NCBI RefSeq assembly: GCF_040676675.1
Contig: NZ_JBFAPK010000039.1
Coordinates: 17,529-81,528 of the forward strand
Direction of reading: 5' to 3'
Origin: JBFAPK01 sp040676675
Lineage (GTDB): Bacteria > Actinomycetota > Actinomycetes > Mycobacteriales > Micromonosporaceae
Length of the DNA stretch: 64,000 nucleotides
Below the pieces are notes generated by a model. The model searched no databases, was not told where the DNA came from, and saw nothing but the letters and a program-made list of their open reading frames with translations. Positions 8,662 to 17,185 of this stretch are shown here, piece after piece. A program made the translations under genes and the position numbers. Position 1 is the first letter of the stretch. Each line of letters begins with the position of its first letter.

Positions 8662-9519
8662 CTACTTGGAGCCCGTCACGATGCCGGGGTTGATGCAGAG
8701 ACCGGGGCTGCTGCCGGTCCGCTCGGCGATCTCCAGGCAGCGGGTCACCTTGTCGACCTGGGCGTTCTTCTCGGTGATGGCCTTCTGCTTCTCCGCGTTG
8801 ATCAGGTCCTGGTCGAGGTTGCGGCCCTGCGCCAGCTTGTCCTGGAAGACCTTGATGTTGGCCTCGGTCTTCTCGTCGTGGTTCACCCGGATGATCGTCA
8901 CGGACAGGATCTCGATGTCGGAGCCGAGACGCTCCTGCGCGGAGTTCTTCACCTTGTCGGCGAAGGGCCTCAGGTCGACGTTGAGGTTCCCGGTCTTCGC
9001 GTCGATGTTCGCCAGCGGGTTGTAGCTGGCGAAGGCGTCGTTGACCGCCCCGTCGAGCTGTACGCCGACGCGCTGGCCCCGGAACGCCTCGAAGTCCCCC
9101 TTGTAGTCCATGAACTGCCGGGGCGCGTTCTCCGGCCGTACCTGCCACTCGACGAGGATCTCGACCCCGGCGTTGGCGAGCGTTCCGGTCCGCACCGGGA
9201 CGGCCTTGTCGCTGCCGATGTGGTCGTACTTCTGCCGGCTGGCGTCCCACTCACCGATCTTCTGCCACGGGACCACCCAGTTCAGCCCGCTGCCGGTGAC
9301 ATCGCCGGTCGGCTTGTTGAAGGAGGTGACGATGCCCACGTTCCGTACCGGCACGGAGTTCGCCGAGGCGCCGAGGGTGAGGGCGATGCCGAGCAGCACC
9401 GCGAGCACGGCGCCACCGAGCGCCGGGCGCCTGGTCGGTGGCGACGAGAACGAGCCGTAGAGCGCCGCGACAATGGCGACGGCGAAGACGACGAGCGCGC
9501 ACACGAACAGCGCCGGCAT
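8662..9519 (-). CDS. SPFH/prohibitin-family membrane protein
   Basis: This 285-residue protein has two N-terminal membrane segments (about 3-25 and 35-55) and then an SPFH/Band 7 domain (VPVRNVGIVTSFNKPTG onward, about 60-220). A helical, charged coiled-coil stretch rich in Glu, Lys and Gln (EKQKAITEKNAQVDKVTRC) and a short tail follow. SPFH proteins form large membrane rings that organise microdomains or protect proteases. I chose the ATG at 9519, which has GGGAG nine bases upstream, over an in-frame TTG at 9537. The gene stands alone and is convergent with the secreted-protein gene. Confidence 0.85.
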   Translation of the reverse strand: MPALFVCALVVFAVAIVAALYGSFSSPPTRRPALGGAVLAVLLGIALTLGASANSVPVRNVGIVTSFNKPTGDVTGSGLNWVVPWQKIGEWDASRQKYDHIGSDKAVPVRTGTLANAGVEILVEWQVRPENAPRQFMDYKGDFEAFRGQRVGVQLDGAVNDAFASYNPLANIDAKTGNLNVDLRPFADKVKNSAQERLGSDIEILSVTIIRVNHDEKTEANIKVFQDKLAQGRNLDQDLINAEKQKAITEKNAQVDKVTRCLEIAERTGSSPGLCINPGIVTGSK

Positions 9520-9690
9520 TACAAGCAACTCCCTCAATGGATTTTCGATGCGGATCGGACGGCTCCGCTTGCGTCCCGCAGTGTAGCGAGCACGAACAAT
9601 CCCGTTTTCGCACGCGAACGCGGGGTCGCGGTCCGCGGCGAATCCCCGACCGTCCGAATTGGATATGACGGAGAACGGCGGACGCTACCG

Positions 9691-11118
9691 TCAGCGGCCG
9701 GCCGGCGAGCCGACCGCGGGGTCGAGATCCTCGTCCGGGTCGACCGGTACGGCCGCGCGCCGCTCGACGGTCGCCGCCAGCACCCGCCGCGTCCAGGGCC
9801 GCACCCGTACCGTCACCACGTCGCCGAGCCGGCAGATGTCGCCGAGTTCGGCCGGCAGGACCCAGGCGCGGGTCCGGTCCGACCGGCCGTCGTCGATGGC
9901 GAGGTGGAAGTTGACCGGTACGTAGCCGCTCTCGCCCTGCTGGCGGGTCCGCCAGGTCTGGCGCCAGAGCACCTCGCCGCTGACCGTGGTCGGCGCGACG
10001 AGGTCCAGCACCACCCGGACCGTGAGGTAGCCGGCGTAGCCGAGCAGCACCAGGCCGGCGAGGGTGAAGCCGGCGGTGACCGGTGTCGCGTCGGCGAGCC
10101 GGGACACCACCTCGCCCCGGCCGGTGAAGGTCCAGCCGACCAGGGCCGCGAGGGCCGCACGGAACACGATCCAGCCCAGCCGCTGGCCGTACCGGGGCAG
10201 GCCGCGCGGGTAGCTGACCCGCACCTGCCGCCAGGCGCCGGTGTACGACGACCAGAGCCGCCGCCGGTCGGCCACGCCGAGGTCGACGGCGCGCGAGGCG
10301 ACCCGGGTAACCCCGAGCGCCGCCCCGTACGGCAGGTAGCGGTCCCAGACGGCGACGGCCGCCGGGGGCAGCTCGGCGAAGGACTCGTGCCGGACGAGCC
10401 ACTCCCGTACGCCGAGCCACCGCGCGGCGACCTGCCGGCCCGCGGGCGTGTCCCGCTCGTCCCGTACGCGGCCCGCGATGCCGCCCAGCACCGCCGTCAC
10501 GATCACGTACGCCCCGAGCACGGCCCCGTACTCCTCTCCCCGCCGGTGCAGGAGGTGCAGCAGCCCCGCGGCGACCCCGGCCGCCGCCACGCCGCCGAGC
10601 ACGCCGAGCGCGGTGACGAGCCCGGGCGAGAAGCGCCGACGGGACAGCCCGAGCCGCCGGGCGTCGGCGACCACCGCCTTGCCCAGCCGGTTCGCCCAGC
10701 TCGCCGCCCGCCCGGCGTCGGCGAAACCGAGCGCGGTGAGCGGTACCACGCCGCCGGCCGCGCGCTCGACCACCCGGCGGTGGACCTGCCGCTCGTACCG
10801 GTTGAGGTCGCCCGGGTCGCGGCCGGTCAGGTGCACGGTGGTCTGGCGCGGGTCGGGGCCGGCCGGCCGCAGTTCCAGGTAGCCGCGCGCGGCGAGGTCG
10901 AGCAGGGTCGACTCGGCGGCGTCCACGGTGATCCGCCAGCCGTTGGCCAGCAGGCTGACCACGGCCGGGGGTTCGGTACCGGGCAGGTCCATCGTCGCCG
11001 GGGCCGGCACGGCCGTCCTCGGGCGGGTCAGCAGCCGCGCCGTCGCGTAGACGGCGAACCAGGCCGCGAGGCCGCCCACCGGCAGCCCGATCTCGATCAG
11101 CAGGTCCGTGGGGGTCAT
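9691..11118 (-). CDS. DUF2207-family membrane protein
   Basis: This is a 475-residue protein starting with a membrane helix (about 8-28). A cytoplasmic winged-helix-like segment follows (TVDAAESTLLDLAARGYLEL), then two membrane helices around 195-240, two more near 330-385, and a soluble C-terminal domain. The layout matches the C-terminal half of DUF2207 membrane proteins, whose biochemical role is unknown. It lies 17 bases downstream of a LemA gene on the same strand; LemA and DUF2207 genes are common partners and are thought to act together at the membrane. Confidence 0.75.
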   Translation of the reverse strand: MTPTDLLIEIGLPVGGLAAWFAVYATARLLTRPRTAVPAPATMDLPGTEPPAVVSLLANGWRITVDAAESTLLDLAARGYLELRPAGPDPRQTTVHLTGRDPGDLNRYERQVHRRVVERAAGGVVPLTALGFADAGRAASWANRLGKAVVADARRLGLSRRRFSPGLVTALGVLGGVAAAGVAAGLLHLLHRRGEEYGAVLGAYVIVTAVLGGIAGRVRDERDTPAGRQVAARWLGVREWLVRHESFAELPPAAVAVWDRYLPYGAALGVTRVASRAVDLGVADRRRLWSSYTGAWRQVRVSYPRGLPRYGQRLGWIVFRAALAALVGWTFTGRGEVVSRLADATPVTAGFTLAGLVLLGYAGYLTVRVVLDLVAPTTVSGEVLWRQTWRTRQQGESGYVPVNFHLAIDDGRSDRTRAWVLPAELGDICRLGDVVTVRVRPWTRRVLAATVERRAAVPVDPDEDLDPAVGSPAGR

Positions 11119-11135
11119 GGCCGGTGGTGACCCGC

Positions 11136-11711
11136 TCAGAACCGGACGGGGACGTCGGCGCGCTCGGCGCCGACCGCCTCGAAGTACGGCTCGGCCCGGA
11201 ACCCGGCCGGGCCGGCGACGAGGTTGGTCGGCAGCGTCTCCACCGCCGTGTTGAGCGACTGCACGGCGCTGTTGTAGAACTGCCGGGCGTACGCGATCTT
11301 GTCCTCGGTCGCGGCCAGCTCGCGCTGCAGCTCCACGAAGTTCGCGCTGGCCCGCAGCTGCGGGTACGCCTCCGCGACCGCGAAGAGCCGGCCCAGCGCC
11401 CGGGTCAGCGCCCCCTCGGTGTCGGCCCGCCCCGCGTCGGTGCCGCCCGCCCCGGCCGCCGCCGTACGCGCGGCGGTCACCGCCTCCAGGGTCGCCCGCT
11501 CGTGCGCCGCGTACCCCCGCACCGTCTCCACCAGGTTCGGTGTCAACGAGTGCCGGCGCCGCAGCTGCACGTCCACCTGCGCCCAGGACGCCCGCACCTG
11601 GGCGCGCAACCGGACCAGCCGGTTGTACGCGGTGATCGTCCAGACCAGCAGGACCAGCACCAGCAGCACCGGTACCGCGATCAACCACATGGCCGTGCCC
11701 ACCCGATCCAC
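11136..11711 (-). CDS. LemA family protein
   Basis: About 191 residues: one N-terminal membrane helix (MWLIAVPVLLVLVLLVWTI) and then the LemA helical domain with the characteristic YNRLVRLRAQVRASWAQVDV and LVETVRGYAAHE segments. The family is anchored in the membrane with a short outside terminus and a cytoplasmic four-helix bundle; its function is not settled. GTG 11711 gives the longest form. An ATG at 11690, directly before the membrane helix, is an equally reasonable start. It forms an operon with the DUF2207 gene. Confidence 0.85.
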   Translation of the reverse strand: MDRVGTAMWLIAVPVLLVLVLLVWTITAYNRLVRLRAQVRASWAQVDVQLRRRHSLTPNLVETVRGYAAHERATLEAVTAARTAAAGAGGTDAGRADTEGALTRALGRLFAVAEAYPQLRASANFVELQRELAATEDKIAYARQFYNSAVQSLNTAVETLPTNLVAGPAGFRAEPYFEAVGAERADVPVRF

Positions 11712-11794
11712 CCCTCGTCCGCCGCGCCGAACGCCACTCGCCCGTCGCCGCCATCATGATCCCGAGCCGTGGCAAGGGGCAGATCCGCTCGGCC

Positions 11795-11851
11795 GGGCCG
11801 CCCTCGTCCGTCCGGGCCGCCCTCGTCCGTCCGGGCCGCCCTCGTCCGTCC
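11795..11851. repeat. three 19-bp direct repeats in an intergenic region
   Basis: The 19-base unit GGGCCGCCCTCGTCCGTCC occurs three times head to tail without spacers. This lies in the 310-base gap (11712-12021) between LemA and the amphi-Trp gene. I see no gene or clear promoter elsewhere in that gap. There are no spacers, so it is not CRISPR. Confidence 0.95.
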
Positions 11852-12021
11852 GGGCCGCTCCGGGTCCGCCGCGGCCGGTACGGCCACGCGGCTGCGGGTC
11901 CGCTGCTGGGGCCGGGACGCGTGCGGTCCGGGGATCGATGACGGTCGGGGGGCAGCGCCGAACGCCGGGGCCGACCGGGCCCGCCCGCCGCGACACGGCC
12001 GCGGACGGGCCCGCCGTACCG

Positions 12022-12372
12022 TCAGGCCTTGACGGCCTCGGCGGCCGAGTCGCCCGCCGTCTCCTCGGCGGCGGCGGTCTCCTCCTCGCTCTCCTCTTCC
12101 TCGTCGCTCTCCTCCTCGGCCGGCTCGTCCTCGGCCGACTCGGCCGGCTCGGGCGCGTCCCAGCTGAACTCGATCTCCACCGAGAGTTCGGTGTCCCCCT
12201 CGCGCTCGATCTCCAGTTCACAGCGCACCTGGTCGGCGACCTTGACCGCGCCGGCGGCGCCGTAGAAGAGCTGTCCGCCCGACTCCAGCTGGTTGGCCAG
12301 CTGGCGCAGCCAGGCGGCCAGGTCGGTGCGGGAGACGGTACGGGAGTCCTCGTAGATTGACATGCCCGCCAT
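12022..12372 (-). CDS. amphi-Trp domain protein with acidic tail
   Basis: The 116-residue product has a short N-terminal domain (about 8-75) with LAAWLRQLANQLESGGQLFY and an alternating-strand segment ending VEIEFSW, matching the amphi-Trp domain. That domain is a small fold of unknown function in actinobacteria and archaea. The last 45 residues are almost all Glu, Asp, Ala and Ser and are probably disordered. ATG 12372 is used; a second ATG at 12363 (MSIYED) is an alternative. It follows the LtrA gene on the same strand, 82 bases away. Confidence 0.75.
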   Translation of the reverse strand: MAGMSIYEDSRTVSRTDLAAWLRQLANQLESGGQLFYGAAGAVKVADQVRCELEIEREGDTELSVEIEFSWDAPEPAESAEDEPAEEESDEEEESEEETAAAEETAGDSAAEAVKA

Positions 12373-12454
12373 GCTGTCATTCCACTGAGGACCGACCGCG
12401 TGGGGGTCGCCGCCCGGATCCCGCCTCGGCTCGGCGTGATCGGCAGAACGTCGC

Positions 12455-13633
12455 CTACAGGCTACCGACGCGGGCGCCGACATGGCGCAGCTGCGGGGCG
12501 AGGAACAGGGCGTACGCGACCATCGACCCGGCCGCCACCGCGAGCGTGGTCATCGGGTCGGCGGTCATCGCGGTGGTCAGGACCACCGGCACGATCCCCA
12601 CCGCGGCGATGCCGAGCCGCACCCGGGGGACCCTGCCGAGCGAGAACCACTGCAGCGACAGCCCCGCGAGCGTGAAGATCACGAGCGAGGCGGCGAACCC
12701 GACGCGGAGCGGGCCGGGCAGCCGGTCCTTCTCCTCGGCGACCTGGAGCAGGACCTGACCGAGCGCCCACCCGAGGAACAGGATCCCGATCCCGAGCGGG
12801 GCGTGCAGGAAGGCGTACGACACCCCGGTGTCGAGGCGCGGTACGGCCAGCCGGGTGGTCAGGAACGTGGTGTAGACCCACCAGATGCAGATCGGGATCA
12901 CGAACGCCACCAGCGCCGCGCCGACCACCGCGGCCGGCGGGTGCGCGGCGGTCAGGGCGTCGATCAGGTTGGTCAGCGTGACACCGAGCAGGATGATGGT
13001 GAACTGCCCGATCCGCTCGGGCAGGTGCGTGGGATCGACCGGATGCCGCTCCAGCCAGCGGTGCCCCCACAACGGGGTGCTGAGTTCGATCACCAGCGCG
13101 ACCGCCCAGAGGATCGGACGGGCCGGCACGGGGGCGGCGAGGGAGACGAGCCAGAGACACCAGCCGACCGAGAAGCCGGCGAGGTAGACGGTCGTCAGCG
13201 ACCGCTCCGAGCGACTGGTCACCAGCACCCGCAGGTACATCAGGAGCAGCGCGCCGCGCACCACGAGGTAGCCGGCGGGCAGCAGCATGCCGCCGGGCGG
13301 GTGGTGCGCGCCGATGGCGATGCCCCCGGCCCCGGCCGTCGCCGTGAAGACGAGGATCCGGTGGGGCCAGTCGTCGGGGTCGAACCGGGTGTCGTAGAAG
13401 GTCTGGGTCGCCCAGGCCCACTGCACGACCAGGAAGAGCGCGATCGCGACCGCCGCGCGGGCCAGCGTCGGCGACGGCCCGCCCAGCCGGGCCGTGACCG
13501 CCTCCAGCGCCAGCGCGAAGACCAGGTCGAAGAAGAGTTCAAGCCAGGTGGCGTGCCGCTCCCCCTCCTGCTGTCCCGCCGGCCCCGGCGCGCGCAACCG
13601 CAGCAGGCCGGCCACCCGGGGCAACCACGTCAC
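12455..13633 (-). CDS. low temperature requirement protein A (LtrA) homologue
   Basis: This is a 392-residue polytopic membrane protein of about ten helices. Near the N-terminus it carries HATWLELFFDLVFALAL, the signature of the LtrA family, with an FYDTRFDPDDWPHR loop about 80 residues later. LtrA was named for growth at low temperature in Listeria; the molecular activity is unknown. I chose GTG 13633 because GGGAGG lies just upstream and the family begins close by. A much longer open frame upstream has no homology. Confidence 0.85.
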   Translation of the reverse strand: MTWLPRVAGLLRLRAPGPAGQQEGERHATWLELFFDLVFALALEAVTARLGGPSPTLARAAVAIALFLVVQWAWATQTFYDTRFDPDDWPHRILVFTATAGAGGIAIGAHHPPGGMLLPAGYLVVRGALLLMYLRVLVTSRSERSLTTVYLAGFSVGWCLWLVSLAAPVPARPILWAVALVIELSTPLWGHRWLERHPVDPTHLPERIGQFTIILLGVTLTNLIDALTAAHPPAAVVGAALVAFVIPICIWWVYTTFLTTRLAVPRLDTGVSYAFLHAPLGIGILFLGWALGQVLLQVAEEKDRLPGPLRVGFAASLVIFTLAGLSLQWFSLGRVPRVRLGIAAVGIVPVVLTTAMTADPMTTLAVAAGSMVAYALFLAPQLRHVGARVGSL

Positions 13634-13803
13634 CTGCCCCGCCTCCCGGTCCGAACGTATCCGGCACGATTGCCGTAGGTAATCATCACGCCCCGGGCCG
13701 GCCCGGCGCGGCGGGTCGGGCCAGTTCGCCCCGTACGGTGGTGGTGACAAGATCACGTCGAGCCGGTCGGGCCCGGCGGGTCGCGCCGGTACGGGAGGCG
13801 GAG

Positions 13804-14754
13804 ATGGCCGTTCGGGTCGCGGTGCTCGACGACTACCAGGACGTGGCGCGGGAGTTCGGCGACTGGGGGCGGCTCGGCGACCGGATCGAGCTGAGCGTCT
13901 TCACCGACCACGTCGACGACCCCGACGAGTTGGCCCGCCGGTTGGCCGACACGGAGGTCGTGGTGGCGATGCGGGAGCGGACGGCGTTCCCCGGGCCGCT
14001 GCTGGAGCGCCTGCCCCGGCTGCGCCTGCTGGTGACCACCGGGATGGCCAACGCCGCCATCGACGTCGCGGCGGCGAGACGACGCGGCGTCACGGTGTCG
14101 GGCACCCGCGGCGTGGCGACGGGTACCCCCGAGCTGACCTGGGGACTCATCCTCTCCCTGGTGCGCGGGATCCCGGACGAGTCGCGGCGGGTACGCGAGG
14201 GCGGCTGGCAGCGCACGGTCGGGCGTGACCTGGCCGGCCGTACCCTCGGGGTGATCGGCCTGGGGCGGCTGGGCGCGCGGGTCGCCACCGTCGGCCGGGC
14301 GTTCGGCATGGACGTCGTCGCCTGGAGCCAGAACCTGAGCGCCGAGCGGGCCGCGGAGCTGGGCGTACGCGCCGTGAGCCGGGAGGAGCTGCTGACCGGC
14401 TCGGCGGTCGTGACCGTGCACCTGCAGCTCAGCGACCGTACCCGGGGGCTGCTCGGCGAGCCCGAGCTGCGGTCGATGCGCCGCGACGCGTACCTGGTCA
14501 ACACCTCGCGGGGCCCGATCGTCGACGAGGCCGCGCTGCTCAGGGCGCTGCGGGAGGGCTGGATCGCCGGGGCGGGCCTGGACGTGTACGACGTGGAGCC
14601 GCTCCCCGCCGACCATCCGCTGCGTACCGCCCCGAACACGGTGCTGACCCCGCACCTCGGCTACGTCACCCGGGACACCTACCGGGTCTTCTTCGGCGAC
14701 GCGGTGGAGGACGTCGAGGCGTTCCTGGCCGGCCGACCGGTCCGCCTGCTCTGA
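13804..14754 (+). CDS. D-2-hydroxyacid dehydrogenase (NAD-binding)
   Basis: This is a 316-residue member of the D-isomer-specific 2-hydroxyacid dehydrogenases. The Rossmann motif is GVIGLGRLGARVA (about 146-158). The catalytic set is visible as Arg in NTSRGPIVDEAAL, Glu in DVYDVEPLP and His in LTPHLGYVT. Enzymes of this family reduce 2-keto acids to D-2-hydroxy acids or act on phosphoglycerate-like substrates; this subgroup is usually annotated only to family level. The ATG follows GGGAGGCGGAG. It is divergent from LtrA across 170 bases. Confidence 0.88.
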   Translation: MAVRVAVLDDYQDVAREFGDWGRLGDRIELSVFTDHVDDPDELARRLADTEVVVAMRERTAFPGPLLERLPRLRLLVTTGMANAAIDVAAARRRGVTVSGTRGVATGTPELTWGLILSLVRGIPDESRRVREGGWQRTVGRDLAGRTLGVIGLGRLGARVATVGRAFGMDVVAWSQNLSAERAAELGVRAVSREELLTGSAVVTVHLQLSDRTRGLLGEPELRSMRRDAYLVNTSRGPIVDEAALLRALREGWIAGAGLDVYDVEPLPADHPLRTAPNTVLTPHLGYVTRDTYRVFFGDAVEDVEAFLAGRPVRLL

Positions 14755-14758
14755 CGTC

Positions 14759-14764
14759 TAGGAT
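14759..14764 (+). promoter_or_regulatory. leaderless -10 promoter element
   Basis: TAGGAT (TAnnnT) ends six bases before the ATG at 14771, the spacing typical of actinobacterial leaderless transcripts. There is no ribosome-binding sequence at that start, which supports this reading. Confidence 0.5.
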
Positions 14765-14770
14765 TCGCGG

Positions 14771-15397
14771 ATGGCACTGCTGCACCGGGCAACCCTGCAC
14801 CCCACCAAGCTCGAACTCCTGTCGGCCTGGCTACCCACCCGTCGCTGGTACGGGGGACAGGTCGGCGTCGAGATCGAGCGGGTGGCGGCGTACCGCTTCG
14901 ACGACCCCGACGGGGCGGTCGGTATAGAGACGATGCTGGTCCGGGCCGGGGACGGCCCGGTACACCAGGTTCCGCTCACCTACCGCGACGCGCCGCTCGA
15001 CGGCGGCGACCCCTGGCTGATCGGTACCGCCGAACACTCGGTGCTCGGCCGGCGCTGGGTGTACGACGCGTGCGGGGATCCGGTCTACGCCGCCGCGCTG
15101 GCCGGCGCGATCCTGGCCGGCGTCGGCCAGGCGGACGAGTTCATCGAGATCGACGGCCGGCTCGAACGCCGCGAGCGGAGCATGACCGTCACCGGCGCCG
15201 GCGGGTCGGGCGAGATCGCGGTCGGCGCCCTGCGCCGGGTCGTGGACGAGGACCCCGCGCTGGTCGTGACCGAATCCGTGCAGCTGCACGTCGTCCGCTG
15301 CCTCGACGGCGGGCGGGAGGGGGCCGGCGTCGCGCTCACCGGCACCTGGCCCGGCCAGCCGAGCCCGCTGCCGCTGGCGTACGGCGAGCCGCGCTGA
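14771..15397 (+). CDS. maltokinase N-terminal cap-like protein
   Basis: The 208-residue protein resembles the N-terminal cap domain of actinobacterial maltokinases: LLSAWLPTRRWYGG near 17-30, then alternating strands and LTYRDAPL. The kinase domain is absent. Such stand-alone cap proteins are found next to various metabolic genes, and their role is unknown. A leaderless promoter just after the upstream stop suggests separate expression, although the 16-base gap also permits read-through. A perfect hairpin follows the stop. Confidence 0.75.
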   Translation: MALLHRATLHPTKLELLSAWLPTRRWYGGQVGVEIERVAAYRFDDPDGAVGIETMLVRAGDGPVHQVPLTYRDAPLDGGDPWLIGTAEHSVLGRRWVYDACGDPVYAAALAGAILAGVGQADEFIEIDGRLERRERSMTVTGAGGSGEIAVGALRRVVDEDPALVVTESVQLHVVRCLDGGREGAGVALTGTWPGQPSPLPLAYGEPR

Positions 15398-15402
15398 CCC
15401 CG

Positions 15403-15432
15403 CCGCGAGGCCGCCTCGCGGCGGCCTCGCGG
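15403..15432. terminator. bidirectional hairpin terminator
   Basis: CCGCGAGGCCGC (15403-15414) and its perfect complement (15421-15432) form a 12-bp stem with a six-base loop. It fills the 40-base gap between convergent genes. Confidence 0.8.
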
Positions 15433-15437
15433 ACTCG

Positions 15438-16151
15438 TCACACCGCCGCCGGCAGCCCCGGGTAGAGCAGCTCCGGGCCGCCCGAGAGCTTCGTCTTGAC
15501 GTCCCGGCTCAGCTCGTCGACGACCACCTCCAGGGCTCGCGCCCGCACGCCGTCGAGCGCCACGCCGGCCACCCACGCCGGGTCGGCCTTCTGCTCGGGG
15601 GCGACATGGCCGGCCATGTCGGTGTCGATGTACCCGACGTGCAGCGCGGTGACGTCGATCCCGGCGGGCGCCAGCTCCTGCCGGAGGGCGTTGGTCATCG
15701 CCCAGGCCGCGGCCTTGGCCGCGCTGTAGGCGCCGGCGGCCCCGGGGTGCAGCCAGGAGAGCACGGATAGGATGTTCAGCACGGCTCCGCCCCCGTTGGC
15801 GCCGATGACGGGCGCGAAGGCCCGGGTCATCGCGAGCGTGCCGAAGTAGTGCGTCTCCATCTCCCGCCGGACGTCCGCGAGGTCGCCGTCGAGCAGCCGG
15901 GCCCGGGTGCTGATCCCGGCGTTGTTCACCAGCAGCGTGACGTCATGGGCCAGCTCCGCGGCCCGAGCGACCGAGTCCGGGTCGGTGATGTCGAGCGGCA
16001 GCGGTACGACCCCCGGCAGGTCCAGCGCGGACGGGTTCCGGACGCCGGCGTAGACCTTGCTGGCGCCCCGGTCGCGCAGCTGCGCCGCCAGGTGGCGGCC
16101 GAGACCGCGGTTCGCGCCGGTCACCAGCGCGATCGAGTTCCTGAGTTCCAT
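15438..16151 (-). CDS. SDR-family oxidoreductase
   Basis: This is a 237-residue classical short-chain dehydrogenase. TGANRGLG (about 11-18) binds the cofactor, NNAGIS is the structural motif, ILSVLS supplies the catalytic Ser, and YSAAK is the Tyr-x-x-x-Lys pair. An Arg after the glycine motif and the general pattern suggest NADP(H). The substrate is unknown. GAGGAGGAAGAG precedes the ATG. It lies 61 bases downstream of the TetR gene, and its promoter holds the same 17-base element as the regulator's promoter, so it is the probable target of that TetR. Confidence 0.88.
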   Translation of the reverse strand: MELRNSIALVTGANRGLGRHLAAQLRDRGASKVYAGVRNPSALDLPGVVPLPLDITDPDSVARAAELAHDVTLLVNNAGISTRARLLDGDLADVRREMETHYFGTLAMTRAFAPVIGANGGGAVLNILSVLSWLHPGAAGAYSAAKAAAWAMTNALRQELAPAGIDVTALHVGYIDTDMAGHVAPEQKADPAWVAGVALDGVRARALEVVVDELSRDVKTKLSGGPELLYPGLPAAV

Positions 16152-16175
16152 CTCTTCCTCCTCGTGCGACCTCTT

Positions 16176-16192
16176 TTGAGAACGATCGGTGC
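16176..16192 (-). promoter_or_regulatory. TetR operator upstream of SDR gene (copy 1)
   Basis: TTGAGAACGATCGGTGC (plus strand) matches copy 2 at 16822-16838 at 16 of 17 positions. Its core ACCGATCGTT, read in gene direction, is an imperfect dyad typical of TetR operators. It lies 25-41 bases before the SDR start codon. Confidence 0.65.
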
Positions 16193-16212
16193 GGAAAGTG
16201 GGTAAAAAAAAT

Positions 16213-16788
16213 TCAGTCGAGCAGGGCGAGCGCGCTGTCGATCATGCTGGTCAACCGCTCCGCGCTCGCGCCGACCCGCACCTGGACCCGCAGCCCCACC
16301 CAGGCGTTGAGCAGCAGGTCGGCGAGGGTCCGGGCATCCAGGCGGGAAGTGATCTCACCGTCCCGCTGGCCGCGCCGGACCAGTTCCAGCAGCAGGGCGT
16401 GCTCCCCCGCGAAGATCCGCTCCACCCAGCGGGCCGCGTCCGGGTCGCGCGGCGCCGTCTCGGTGGCGCAGTTCACCGCCAGACAGCCGCTCGGGTACGC
16501 GTCCGCGCGCGCGACCGCCTGCGTCAACAGGGCCCTGATCGCGGCACGCGGATCGGCCGCCCCGTCGGCGGTCGCCCGCCGCAGCCGTTCGACCTTCTCG
16601 CCGTACCGGTCGAGCGCCTTGAGGTAGAGCGAGCGCTTGTCGCCGAAGGTGTCGTACATGCTCCGCTTGTGCACGCCCATCCGCTCGACCAGTTCCTGCA
16701 TCGAGGTCTTCTCGTAGCCCTGCTCCCAGAAGAGCGCCATGGCGCGGTCCAGCGCCGCGTCCGGGTCGAACTCCTTGTGTCTCGCCAC
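16213..16788 (-). CDS. TetR/AcrR-family repressor
   Basis: The 191-residue regulator has an N-terminal helix-turn-helix (ALDRAMALFWEQGYEKTSMQE, then MGVHKRSMYDTFGDKRSLY) and an all-helical ligand domain containing PSGCLAVNCATE, as in regulators controlling oxidoreductases. I chose GTG 16788, which has GAGGAGG five bases upstream. An operator overlaps its own -35 region and a second copy precedes the SDR gene downstream, so it probably represses both. The inducer is unknown. A run of eight adenines (plus strand) lies just past its stop. Confidence 0.88.
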   Translation of the reverse strand: MARHKEFDPDAALDRAMALFWEQGYEKTSMQELVERMGVHKRSMYDTFGDKRSLYLKALDRYGEKVERLRRATADGAADPRAAIRALLTQAVARADAYPSGCLAVNCATETAPRDPDAARWVERIFAGEHALLLELVRRGQRDGEITSRLDARTLADLLLNAWVGLRVQVRVGASAERLTSMIDSALALLD

Positions 16789-16811
16789 GCCGGCCTCCTC
16801 TCGCCACACCG

Positions 16812-16840
16812 ACGCTAGCTCTTGAGAACGTTCGGTGCAA
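16812..16840 (-). promoter_or_regulatory. TetR promoter with operator (copy 2)
   Basis: Read on the minus strand, TTGCAC (16840-16835) and TAGCGT (16817-16812) form -35 and -10 boxes with a 17-base spacer. The operator TTGAGAACGTTCGGTGC (16822-16838 on the plus strand) overlaps the -35 and spacer. Repressor binding there would block polymerase, giving autoregulation. Confidence 0.65.
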
Positions 16841-16865
16841 ATAGTGGCGCCGGCCACAGCTGGCG

Positions 16866-17171
16866 CTAGCCGAGATCGAGGACCACGCTGACGCCGAGGT
16901 AGCAGAGGAACGCCCCGCACGCGAAGATCGCGATGGCGAGCACCACCACGAAGGGCAGGAACGCGCCGTCGACGCTGTAGAAGAGGACCACCCCGGACCC
17001 CATGATCAACAAGCCGAGGACGACCACCCCGGTGGCGAGCAGGATCATCTCCCAGTTGTCGTCAAAGAACTCGGCGAAGCTGGTGTCCCGGCTGGCCAGA
17101 TAGCCGACGAGGGTGACGACCGCCGCGACCAGACCGGCCAGGCTGAACAGGTACAGAAGGCGCTGCGTCAT
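16866..17171 (-). CDS. small three-helix membrane protein
   Basis: The 101-residue protein has three predicted membrane helices (about 4-24, 42-62, 70-95) with a short acidic stretch between the first two (SFAEFFDDNWE). I recognise no family. It is the last gene of a three-gene operon with a GTPase-like protein and another membrane protein, 14 bases downstream of the latter, so it may be part of a membrane complex run by the nucleotide-binding protein. Confidence 0.7.
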   Translation of the reverse strand: MTQRLLYLFSLAGLVAAVVTLVGYLASRDTSFAEFFDDNWEMILLATGVVVLGLLIMGSGVVLFYSVDGAFLPFVVVLAIAIFACGAFLCYLGVSVVLDLG

Positions 17172-17185
17172 CCGTCTCCCCCGCC

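Noticed and set aside
11795..11851. Direct repeats considered as a CRISPR array
   Set aside because: The 19-base units are adjacent with no unique spacers and no cas genes are present.
16202..16209. Eight-adenine run after the TetR gene considered as an intrinsic terminator
   Set aside because: It would be a T tract on the minus strand, but no stable hairpin precedes it.
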